From: Phil1 sp964600045
GTDB lineage: Bacteria; Bacillota; Clostridia; Christensenellales; CAG-138
Reading direction: 5' to 3'
DNA length: 14,000 nt
Assembly: GCA_964600045.1 (NCBI GenBank)
Contig: CAZRHS010000039.1
Span: forward strand, 1 to 14,000
The translations under genes were made by a program, and so were the position numbers. Below the pieces are notes generated by a model. It had not been told where the DNA came from and did not search any database. It saw nothing but the letters and a program-made list of their open reading frames with translations. Shown piece after piece: positions 6,672 through 13,864 of this stretch (position 1 is its first letter; each line of letters opens with the position of its first letter).

Positions 6672-8075
6672 ATGAAATCACTATCCGCAACCAAGAAACT
6701 GTTGGCACTGCTTCTTTGCCTTGCCATGCTTCTGTGCTGCTCCTTCAGCCTTGCCGACCAGGAAACCGCCGACACCGCCGAAACCGAGGAAGCCTCAAGC
6801 GACGTTCCCGTTATGCAGACCGCCTACGAGGCAATTCTTTATGAAGAGAGCACAGACACCATACTTTTCGCTCTGGAGCCCGATAAGCACAACGCTCCCG
6901 CCAGCATGACAAAGGTTATGACCGCTATACTTGTGCTTGAGTATAATCCCGAGCTTACGGGCAGCACCGTTGTTTCCGAGGATGCCGTCAGCCCCACCTA
7001 TTGCTCCTGGATGGATACCGATCACCTTTACGCGGGTGAGGAAGTAACCATAATTGACCTTTTGAAATACCTGCTCATACCTTCCGGCAACGAGGCCGCT
7101 ACCACGCTTGCCGAATATGTTGCGGGCGACATACCCACGTTTATAGACATGATGAACGAAAAGGCCGCCGAGCTTGGCATGACCGAAACTCATTACGAGG
7201 ATCCGCATGGTCTTTCGTCCGATTCTTACATAAGCGTGCGGGATATGCTTACCCTTTGCCGCTATGCCATGACGTTTAAGCCGTTCCGCAATATAGTGCA
7301 CATGAACGGCGGCTCACTGCCCGCTTCCAACAAGCGTGAGTACAAGATGACCTACTGGACCTCCAACCGCTTCCTTGATCCGGACGGCAATTCCGCCTAC
7401 GTAACCGATTACAGCAAGGACATTATAGGCATAAAGACCGGCACCACTCCCGCCGCGGGCTACAACCTTTCTTCCTGCATGGTTAAGGACGACCTTACGT
7501 TCTATACCGTTGTAATGCACTGCTCCGATATTATGGGCGATGATTACTCCATGACGGACGGCCGCTATATTGATACCATAGCGCTCTTCGATTACGCAAG
7601 GCTGTTTGAGAAGCAGGGCTACGCCGCGGGCGACACCGTTTGTGAAAAGGCCCTTTGGGGCAGCCTGCTCGGCTCCGCCATTCCCCTTACCGCAAGCGAG
7701 GATATGTACCTTCTCGGCCGCGAGGGCGAAGCGCTTAACCCCACCATCGAGCTTAGCATAGAGGGCAGCTCCGTTAAGGCGGGCGACGTTGTGGGCCGCG
7801 TTGTTATAACCGATGAATTCGGCAACACCCACGAAACCGAGCTTATAGCCGGCGCAGACGCAAGTAAGAGCTATGTTCTCCCGATAGTAGGCGTTGTTGT
7901 CATAATAGCGATAGTTGTCGCCATAGTGCTTGCCGCGAATGCCGCCAAGAAGCGCAAGGCCGCCGCTGCCGCCGCGGGTGAAACCGCCGAGACCACCGAG
8001 ACCACCGAGACCACCGAGACTGCCGAAACCGCCGAGGCCGAAAAGACCGAGAACAGCGAAAGCAACGAGCAGTAA
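6672..8075 (+). CDS. D-alanyl-D-alanine carboxypeptidase (peptidase S11), paralogue 1
   Basis: A 467-residue penicillin-binding carboxypeptidase that trims terminal D-Ala from peptidoglycan stem peptides on the outer face of the membrane. An upstream in-frame ATG at 6591 exists, but 6672 is preferred: it has a signal peptide directly after it, the GGGGTAAAAAC ribosome-site context shared with paralogue 2, and the -10 box of the probable promoter lies inside the longer form. Signal peptide 1-28 ends SLA. Active-site motifs are SMTK (S78, K81), SGN (138-140) and KTGT (255-258). A PBP5_C-like beta domain (about 325-395) follows, then a hydrophobic helix (about 403-423), KKRK and an acidic, Thr-rich tail of repeated ETT units. 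PBP5-type enzymes usually end in an amphipathic helix; here the anchor looks fully transmembrane with a cytoplasmic tail. First gene of the operon, strongly similar to the next gene. Confidence 0.92.
   Translation: MKSLSATKKLLALLLCLAMLLCCSFSLADQETADTAETEEASSDVPVMQTAYEAILYEESTDTILFALEPDKHNAPASMTKVMTAILVLEYNPELTGSTVVSEDAVSPTYCSWMDTDHLYAGEEVTIIDLLKYLLIPSGNEAATTLAEYVAGDIPTFIDMMNEKAAELGMTETHYEDPHGLSSDSYISVRDMLTLCRYAMTFKPFRNIVHMNGGSLPASNKREYKMTYWTSNRFLDPDGNSAYVTDYSKDIIGIKTGTTPAAGYNLSSCMVKDDLTFYTVVMHCSDIMGDDYSMTDGRYIDTIALFDYARLFEKQGYAAGDTVCEKALWGSLLGSAIPLTASEDMYLLGREGEALNPTIELSIEGSSVKAGDVVGRVVITDEFGNTHETELIAGADASKSYVLPIVGVVVIIAIVVAIVLAANAAKKRKAAAAAAGETAETTETTETTETAETAEAEKTENSESNEQ
7989..8024 (+). 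repeat. 9-base tandem repeat in the tail of carboxypeptidase paralogue 1
   Basis: Three exact copies of GAGACCACC (7989-8015) and one diverged copy (8016-8024) encode an ETT/ETA repeat in the predicted cytoplasmic tail. Copy number can change in frame, since the unit is three codons. The other two paralogues lack it. Confidence 0.8.
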
Positions 8076-8098
8076 AAACCTAACTCATTAAAAAAACA

Positions 8099-8128
8099 CG
8101 GGGAAAGCGGCGCAAGCTGCCTTCCCCG
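8099..8128 (+). other. Strong intergenic hairpin between carboxypeptidase paralogues 1 and 2
   Basis: An outer stem CGGGGAA/TTCCCCG and an inner 5-bp stem (8107-8111 with 8116-8120, one G-U) are separated by one A-C mismatch and capped by GCAA, a GNRA tetraloop. No T-run follows, so it is unlikely to be a full intrinsic terminator. The same design recurs at 9569-9595. It could protect or process the mRNA, or attenuate expression between the genes. Confidence 0.6.
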
Positions 8129-8172
8129 CTTGAGCATTTAACAAAAAAATATAAAAGAATCGGGGTAAAAAC

Positions 8173-9537
8173 ATGAAATCATCCGCTACCAAGAGACTTG
8201 TTGCGCTGCTTCTCTGCGCAGCCATGCTTTTGTGCTGCTCCTTCAGCCTTGCCGAGCAGGATGCCGACACGGCCGAAACCGAAAGCGATGTTCCCGTGCT
8301 TGATGTTGCCTACGAAGCAATTCTTTACGAGGCAACCACGGGTACAATACTTTATTCAAAGGAACCCGATAAGCACAACGCCCCCGCCAGCATGACAAAG
8401 GTTATGACCGCCGTGCTTGTGGTTGAGTTCGATCCGGAGCTTAGCGGCAAAACCGTTGTTCCCGAAGAGGCCGTAAGTCCGCAATATTGCACCTGGATGG
8501 AGGACAACCACCTTTACGCGGGCGAGGAAATAAGCGTGCTTGAGCTTATGAAGTATCTGCTCATAGCCTCCGGCAACGAGGCCGCAACCACGCTTGCCGC
8601 TTACGTAGCGGGCGATATACCCACATTTATAGACATGATGAACGAAAAGGCCGCGGAGCTTGGCATGACCAATACCCATTATGAGGATCCGCACGGACTT
8701 TCCGGCGATTCTTACATAAGCGCGCAGGATATGCTTACCCTTTGCCTTTACGCAATGCAGTATCCTTCAATCCGCAACATAGTGCGCATGAAGAGCGGCG
8801 CTCTGCCTGTATCCAACAAGCGCGACACCGCCATGAGCTACTCAACCGGCAACCGTCTTCTGAACAACTTTGAAAACAGGGATGAGTACAAAACGGATTA
8901 CAGCACCGACATTATAGGCATAAAGACCGGCACCACCACCAAGGCCGGCAACAACCTTTCCGCCGCCATGGTAAAGGACGACCTTACGTTTTACAGCGTT
9001 GTAATGCACTGCACGGACACGTTTGCCGCGGATTACACCATGATAGACTGCCGCTACACCGAAACCATCAAGCTTTTTGACTACGCAAGGCTGTTTGAAA
9101 AGCAGGGCTACGCCGCGGGCGATACCGTGTGCGAGCAGGCCATTTGGGGCAGTCTTTTCGGCTCTGCCATTCCCCTTACCGCAAAGGAGGATATGTACCT
9201 TCTCGGCCGCGAGGGTGAGGCGCTTAACCCCACAATCGAGCTTAGCGTTGAGGGCAGCTCCGTTAAGGCGGGCGATACCGTTGGCCGCGTTGTTATAACC
9301 GACGAATTCGGCAACACTCACGAAACCGAGCTTATAGCCGGCGCGGACGCGACCAAGAGCATGACCCTCCCGATAGTGGGCGCCGTTGTTATAATAGCGA
9401 TAGTTGTTGCAATAGTGCTTGCCGTAAATGCCAGTAAAAAGCGCAAGGCCGCTGCCGCCGCGGGGGATGCCGCAGCCGAACCCGCAGAGCCCGCCGAGAG
9501 CGAAAAGAGCGAGGAAAACGAAAAGACCGAAGAGTGA
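8173..9537 (+). CDS. D-alanyl-D-alanine carboxypeptidase (peptidase S11), paralogue 2
   Basis: A 454-residue D,D-carboxypeptidase acting on extracellular peptidoglycan. The ATG follows GGGG (8162-8165) by seven bases, a weak Shine-Dalgarno variant shared with its neighbours. Signal peptide 1-27 ends SLA. Catalytic motifs are SMTK (S73, K76), SGN (133-135) and KTGT (251-254). The PBP5_C-like region (about 320-392) and the transmembrane anchor (about 398-418) are close to 90% identical to paralogue 1, clearly more than the catalytic half. The anchor is followed by KKRK and an Ala/Glu-rich acidic tail. It is preceded and followed by matching hairpins. The motifs are intact, so it is probably an active enzyme; it could differ from paralogue 1 in substrate or growth condition. 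Confidence 0.92.
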   Translation: MKSSATKRLVALLLCAAMLLCCSFSLAEQDADTAETESDVPVLDVAYEAILYEATTGTILYSKEPDKHNAPASMTKVMTAVLVVEFDPELSGKTVVPEEAVSPQYCTWMEDNHLYAGEEISVLELMKYLLIASGNEAATTLAAYVAGDIPTFIDMMNEKAAELGMTNTHYEDPHGLSGDSYISAQDMLTLCLYAMQYPSIRNIVRMKSGALPVSNKRDTAMSYSTGNRLLNNFENRDEYKTDYSTDIIGIKTGTTTKAGNNLSAAMVKDDLTFYSVVMHCTDTFAADYTMIDCRYTETIKLFDYARLFEKQGYAAGDTVCEQAIWGSLFGSAIPLTAKEDMYLLGREGEALNPTIELSVEGSSVKAGDTVGRVVITDEFGNTHETELIAGADATKSMTLPIVGAVVIIAIVVAIVLAVNASKKRKAAAAAGDAAAEPAEPAESEKSEENEKTEE

Positions 9538-9560
9538 CAAAAAAACACATATAGTATAAT
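9534..9560 (+). promoter_or_regulatory. Possible internal promoter before carboxypeptidase paralogue 3
   Basis: A perfect TATAAT lies at 9555-9560, with GTGACA (9534-9539) upstream at a short 15-base spacing that overlaps the stop codon of paralogue 2. A transcript from here would start near 9567, right at the base of the hairpin 9569-9595. The spacing is poor, so this is tentative. Confidence 0.3.
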
Positions 9561-9568
9561 ACTGCGTT

Positions 9569-9595
9569 GGGGAAAGCGGGTAATCCGCCTTCCCC
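9569..9595 (+). other. Strong intergenic hairpin between carboxypeptidase paralogues 2 and 3
   Basis: GGGGAA (9569-9574) pairs with TTCCCC (9590-9595); after an A-C mismatch, GCGG (9576-9579) pairs with CCGC (9585-9588), plus a G-U closing pair over loop TAA. Architecture and mismatch position match the hairpin at 8099-8128 while inner pairs and loop differ. No T-run follows. Confidence 0.6.
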
Positions 9596-9642
9596 GACAA
9601 AGAGCAATTTGACAAAAGAATAAAGAAACGGGGTAAGAAAAC

Positions 9643-10971
9643 GTGAGAGCATCATCAACACCGAAGCGCATACTTTCCTTACTGCTGTGCATAGCAGTTC
9701 TTATCTGCAGCGCGAGCGCGTTTGCGGACACTACCACTACGAGCACCACAAGCGAAACCGACACCGGAAGCGACACTCCGGCTATTACGAATGCCCCCAT
9801 GGCCATACTTTATGAGCAGAGCACGGACACGGTTCTATTCTCTCTCAATTCATACGCGCATAATCCCCCCGCCAGCATGACAAAGGTTATGACGGCACTG
9901 CTTGTGCTGGAATATGATCCTGAGCTTAGCGGCACCATGGTGGTGCCTGCCGAGGCCGTATCCGAGCGATATTGCTACTGGATGGAGTTCGGGCACCTTG
10001 TTGAGGGCGAGGAAATAAGCGTTTGGGAGCTTATGAAATACCTTCTTATCCCCTCCGGCAACGAGGCGGGCACAACGCTTGCCGTATACGTGGCCGGGGA
10101 TATACCCACGTTTGTAAACATGATGAACGAGAAAGCCGCCGAGCTTGGCATGACGGATACCCATTTTGAGGATCCGCACGGGCTTTCGCCGGATTCATAC
10201 ATAAGCGCGAGGGACATGCTTACCCTTAGCATTTACGCCATGCAGTACGAAAAATTCCGCGAGATTGTACGCATGACGGAGGGCGAGCTGCCCGCATCCA
10301 ACAAAAGGGACGAGCCCTTCCCCTATGAAACGTCCAACACCGTTATAAATCCCGGCAATGAAAAGGTTTATCAGCGGGATTATACGGACGACATACTGGG
10401 CATAAAGACCGGCTATATCAACGAAGCCGGCAGAAACCTGGCCTCGGCCATGGTAAAGGACGACCTTACGTTTTACAGCGTTGTAATGCACTGCACGGCA
10501 ACGCTTGAGGGCCGGGACATGGTATACGGCCACTATAATGACACCTTGAAGCTTTTTGACTATGCCCGCCAATTTGAAAAGCAGGGCTTCGCCGCGGGGG
10601 ATACCGTGTGCGAGATGGAGCTTTGGGGCTGGCTTTCGGGCGGCAAAACCGTTCCGTTCGCCGCGAAGGACGATATATACATACTTGCCCGGGAGGGCAG
10701 CGAGCTTGAGCTTGACACTCAGATTGAGATAAGCGGTTCAAGCGTTAAAAAGGGAGAAACCGTGGGCACGCTAACGCTGCGCGATCAGTTCGGCAACGTG
10801 CGCCAAACCGAGCTTGTGGCGGCCGAGGACGGCAGCATAAGCCTTCTGCTCCCGATTACTGCGATATCAATCATAGTCATAGTGGCTGTGGTTATAATAT
10901 TGGCGGTTAAGCATTCAAAAAAGCGCAAAGCCGCCCAAGAATCAACGGAGGATAAACAAGAGAACCAATGA
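9643..10971 (+). CDS. D-alanyl-D-alanine carboxypeptidase (peptidase S11), paralogue 3
   Basis: A 442-residue D,D-carboxypeptidase, the most diverged of the three. It appears to start with GTG at 9643, nine bases after GGGG (9630-9633); a signal peptide (1-28, AFA cleavage-type end) begins directly there. Motifs are SMTK (S78, K81), SGN (138-140) and KTGY (255-258), where the other two have KTGT; variation after KTG is common in the family. A PBP5_C-like domain, a transmembrane helix (about 396-416) and KKRK precede a short acidic tail. Its stop overlaps the ATG of the S12 hydrolase by four bases, so the two are translationally coupled. Probably active, cell-surface, with its own substrate preference (inference). 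Confidence 0.92.
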   Translation: MRASSTPKRILSLLLCIAVLICSASAFADTTTTSTTSETDTGSDTPAITNAPMAILYEQSTDTVLFSLNSYAHNPPASMTKVMTALLVLEYDPELSGTMVVPAEAVSERYCYWMEFGHLVEGEEISVWELMKYLLIPSGNEAGTTLAVYVAGDIPTFVNMMNEKAAELGMTDTHFEDPHGLSPDSYISARDMLTLSIYAMQYEKFREIVRMTEGELPASNKRDEPFPYETSNTVINPGNEKVYQRDYTDDILGIKTGYINEAGRNLASAMVKDDLTFYSVVMHCTATLEGRDMVYGHYNDTLKLFDYARQFEKQGFAAGDTVCEMELWGWLSGGKTVPFAAKDDIYILAREGSELELDTQIEISGSSVKKGETVGTLTLRDQFGNVRQTELVAAEDGSISLLLPITAISIIVIVAVVIILAVKHSKKRKAAQESTEDKQENQ

Positions 10972-12539
10972 TGAACGAGCTGATTTCAAAGCAGATTGAC
11001 GACATATTCGCCCTGTGGACAAACGGCATTTGCCCGGGCGGTCAGGTGCTTGTGCAGCAGCACGGCCAAACCATATATGAGCGCTGCTTCGGCTACGCGG
11101 ACATAGAGAACCGCGTGCCCATAACGCCGGATACCATATTCCATGTGGCTTCCGTTTCCAAGCAGTTCACCGTAATGGCCGTTATGCTCCTTGCAAGGGA
11201 CGGCCTTGTTGACCTGGATGCGGACATTCGCGAATACATAGGCGAATATATAGCCTTTAAGGACCGCGTAACCGTGCGCGACCTTATGAACAACAATTCC
11301 GGCATACGCGACCTGTTTGAGCTGCAGGACATAATGGGCATCTGCAACGACGATATAAGCACGCAGAACTTCGTGCTGCGCCTCTGCTCCCGCCAGAAGG
11401 AAGTTAACTTTGAGCCCGAAAGCAAGTATTCATACAGCAACATGAACTTTATCCTGCTTTCCGCCATAGTTGAAAACGTTACCGGAAAGACCTTCCCGGA
11501 TTTCCTTAAGGAGCGCATATTCAAGCCCCTTGGGATGGAGCACAGCGCCGTGCGCGACAAATACTGGACCTGCATACCCAACCGCTCAAAGTCCTTTATA
11601 GACAACGGCACCGAGTATTTTTACAATCCCCTTGTGTACGGCCTTTACGGCGCTACCGCGCTCAACACCTGCGCGCGCGATCTTGCCAAATGGATGCGCA
11701 ACTACAGCGAGCATATAATCTGCGACCAGGCCCTTATAGACGAGATGACAACCGTTACCCCGCTTAAGGACAACGCCCCCACCACCTACGCCTGCGGACT
11801 TTGGGTAGGCAGCGTTGAGGGTCATCGCTATCTTATCCATGTTGGCGAGGACGCGGGCTTCCGCACCGTTACGCTGCGCCTTAGGGACGACGATCTGAAC
11901 ATAATAATTCTTTCAAACACCAACAATACCCTTACCGACCCCTCCGCCTGGAAGATAGCAAGGCTTATTCTTGGCATGGAGCCGCTCAAGAGCGCCGAAA
12001 AGCCGGTTAAGGAAAAGTTTGATGTGTCCGAGGCCGCGGGCTTCTACTATGCCGAGCTTCCCAGCTCCGCCATCGTAAAGATAGTTGAAAAGAACGGCTG
12101 CTTCTACTGGTGCGAAAAATACGGCCTCACTCCCCTCACCCGCGTTCGCGGCAACCTGTTCCGCGCGGGCAGGCTGGAAACCTATTTCCTGCTGGGTGCA
12201 GACAAGCCCATGTATTACACGCCCGAAGAGACCATTTGCCTTAACAAGGCCGTGGACGCGCCCGTGTGCGAATGCGAGGGCAAGCGCTACGAGGGCAGGT
12301 ATTACTGCGAGGAGCTTGAAACATTCTATAATATAGTTTACGAAAACGGCACCATGTACATGGACCATATCCGCCGCGGCAGAACCACTCTGCATCCCGT
12401 TGGCAAGGGCAGGTTTGCGGCAGAATATCTGCGCACTTGCTTTGTGCAGTTTGAGGAAAACGAAAAGGGCGAGGTTACCGGGCTTTACTTCTCCGGCGTG
12501 CGCGTAGCCCATATGCCGTTCACGAAGGTTTCGTGCTGA
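10968..12539 (+). CDS. Cytoplasmic serine hydrolase, beta-lactamase class C / D-aminopeptidase-like (peptidase S12)
   Basis: A 523-residue penicillin-recognising serine hydrolase. The catalytic domain (about 1-340) has SVSK (S62, K65), the YSN motif (Y156-N158) and HVGEDAGF (H291, G293), which stands where KTG-type motifs occur in related enzymes. Residues 350-523 form two beta-rich segments resembling the antiparallel barrel domains of D-aminopeptidase DAP; examples are AAGFYYAEL (near 350) and YEGRYYCEELETFYNIVYENG. No signal peptide or membrane helix is seen, so it should act in the cytoplasm. The ATG at 10968 overlaps the stop of carboxypeptidase 3; a GGAGGA lies 15 bases upstream. ATG at 10971 is an alternative. 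Candidate reactions are hydrolysis of N-terminal D-Ala peptides, D-amino acid esters or amides. It is not evidence of beta-lactam resistance. Family is sure, substrate is not. Confidence 0.88.
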   Translation: MMNELISKQIDDIFALWTNGICPGGQVLVQQHGQTIYERCFGYADIENRVPITPDTIFHVASVSKQFTVMAVMLLARDGLVDLDADIREYIGEYIAFKDRVTVRDLMNNNSGIRDLFELQDIMGICNDDISTQNFVLRLCSRQKEVNFEPESKYSYSNMNFILLSAIVENVTGKTFPDFLKERIFKPLGMEHSAVRDKYWTCIPNRSKSFIDNGTEYFYNPLVYGLYGATALNTCARDLAKWMRNYSEHIICDQALIDEMTTVTPLKDNAPTTYACGLWVGSVEGHRYLIHVGEDAGFRTVTLRLRDDDLNIIILSNTNNTLTDPSAWKIARLILGMEPLKSAEKPVKEKFDVSEAAGFYYAELPSSAIVKIVEKNGCFYWCEKYGLTPLTRVRGNLFRAGRLETYFLLGADKPMYYTPEETICLNKAVDAPVCECEGKRYEGRYYCEELETFYNIVYENGTMYMDHIRRGRTTLHPVGKGRFAAEYLRTCFVQFEENEKGEVTGLYFSGVRVAHMPFTKVSC

Positions 12540-12575
12540 TAGTGACCAAGTTTTAATCCGGAGGATTTTGCTATT

Positions 12576-13697
12576 ATGAAAATTGAAGGCATTGATCTTT
12601 ACTTGGTAGAAAACCGCTTCCACAAGCCCTGGCGCACCGCCTACGGCTCCGATGCGGGCAATGCCGTGCTGCTCACAAGGCTGCGCAGCGGCAATTACGA
12701 GGGATGGAGCGAGTCCAGCCCCCTGCCCGGCCCCACCTACTGCTATGAATACGGCGAGGGTCTTTTCAACGTGGCCTCCCGTTTCCTTACCCCCATGGTA
12801 CTCGGCAAGGAGCTTGACACCGCGGACGACGTTCTTGCGGCCATGAAGGACATAAAGGGCAACCCCTTTGCCAAGGCCGGCATAGAGATGGCGTGGTGGA
12901 CGCTTAAGGCGGAAATGGAGGGCGTACCCCTTCATAAGCTGCTTTGCCCCGAGGGCACCAACACCACCGTTGACGAAGGTGCGGGATTCGGCGTATGCGA
13001 CACGATAGACGAGCTTATAGCCGAGGTTGGCCAGGCCATAGACAGCGGCGCAAAGCGCGTTAAGCTCAAGGCCATGCACGGCTGGGATGTGGACATGGTT
13101 GCCGCCGTGCGCTCCACCTTCCCCAAGGGCGTATTCCATATTGACTGCAACTCCTCTTATACCATAGACGAGGCGGATGTGTTCCGCAAGATGGACAAGT
13201 TCGGTCTTGCCATGATAGAGCAGCCGTTCAGCCCCATGGACATTGTTGACCACGCCAAGCTTCAGAAGATGATAGATACCCCCATTTGCCTTGACGAGAG
13301 CATTACCGATCCCTTCAACGCCCGCCAGGCGATTGAGCTGGGTGCCTGCGGCTTTATAAACATTAAGCCCGCGCGCGTAGGCGGCCTTGGCAACTCCATA
13401 AAGATAAACAAGATGTGCCAGCAGGCCGGCATTGGCTGCTGGGTTGGCGGCATGATGGAAAGCGACACCGGCAAGAGCATCTGCGCCGAGCTTGCCCTGT
13501 GCGACAACATGGTATATCCGCACGACATTACCGCCGAGTGCGACAACTACCCCGAGCCCATAGCGGTGCATCCTCTGCAGCACACCGCGCCCTGGCAGTA
13601 TTCCGCCTCCACCGTGGCCGGCACTCCCATAAAGCCGGACATGAACAAGATGCTGCCCAAGGCCACGCATCAGTTCCACGCCGACGCGGAGAAATAA
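12576..13697 (+). CDS. Enolase-superfamily racemase: N-succinylamino-acid racemase / o-succinylbenzoate synthase-like
   Basis: A 373-residue enzyme of the muconate-lactonizing subgroup of the enolase superfamily. The KxK motif is K163-L-K165, metal ligands are D190 (IDCN), E215 (EQP) and D240 (LDES), and the second catalytic lysine is K264 in INIKPARVGG. GGMMESDTGKS (291-301) and YPHDI match the NSAR/OSBS branch. R267, two residues after the KP, aligns with the arginine known in promiscuous NSAR enzymes (from memory, R266 in Amycolatopsis). An AGGA ribosome site (GGAGGA) is 11 bases before the ATG. It follows the S12 hydrolase after 36 bases and ends the operon. Such enzymes may make o-succinylbenzoate for menaquinone or racemise N-acyl amino acids; with no other men gene and D-amino acid enzymes upstream, racemisation or dipeptide epimerisation is the likelier role (inference). 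Confidence 0.88.
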   Translation: MKIEGIDLYLVENRFHKPWRTAYGSDAGNAVLLTRLRSGNYEGWSESSPLPGPTYCYEYGEGLFNVASRFLTPMVLGKELDTADDVLAAMKDIKGNPFAKAGIEMAWWTLKAEMEGVPLHKLLCPEGTNTTVDEGAGFGVCDTIDELIAEVGQAIDSGAKRVKLKAMHGWDVDMVAAVRSTFPKGVFHIDCNSSYTIDEADVFRKMDKFGLAMIEQPFSPMDIVDHAKLQKMIDTPICLDESITDPFNARQAIELGACGFINIKPARVGGLGNSIKINKMCQQAGIGCWVGGMMESDTGKSICAELALCDNMVYPHDITAECDNYPEPIAVHPLQHTAPWQYSASTVAGTPIKPDMNKMLPKATHQFHADAEK

Positions 13698-13709
13698 GGG
13701 ATAGCATAA

Positions 13710-13725
13710 AAGGGCGACTGCCCTT
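13710..13725 (+). other. Small hairpin after the racemase gene
   Basis: AAGGGC (13710-13715) pairs with GCCCTT (13720-13725) over the loop GACT. No T-run follows. It may assist the stronger terminator 20 bases later or protect the 3' end. Confidence 0.35.
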
Positions 13726-13744
13726 AACAAACACAGATGTAATG

Positions 13745-13770
13745 AAGGAGACCGCGGGGTCTCCTTTTTT
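13745..13770 (+). terminator. Rho-independent terminator of the five-gene operon
   Basis: A perfect 9-bp stem pairs 13745-13753 with 13758-13766 over loop GCGG, followed by six T (13765-13770). It lies 48 bases past the racemase stop and closes the unit that starts at 6672. Confidence 0.93.
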
Positions 13771-13864
13771 AGTATAAAAACTGCGTATGTGATTTATGTA
13801 ATTCCGAGGTTTGGTAAAGTAATAAGCGGCAGAGTAAATAAGAGAGTGAAGCGATGTTTTAGAA

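Noticed and set aside
8099..8128. Intrinsic terminator after carboxypeptidase paralogue 1
   Set aside because: The hairpin is strong but is followed by GCTTGAGC rather than a T-run, and the downstream gene lacks a convincing promoter, so I list it only as a hairpin.
10968..12539. Acquired beta-lactamase resistance gene
   Set aside because: The protein has no signal peptide, carries extra DAP-like beta domains and sits in a cell-wall gene operon; the S12 fold alone does not indicate resistance.
11913..13730. Long open frame (605 codons) on the minus strand opposite the hydrolase and racemase genes
   Set aside because: It spans two real genes and their gap on the other strand, shows no family motifs, and would start inside the operon's 3' region with no promoter or ribosome site.
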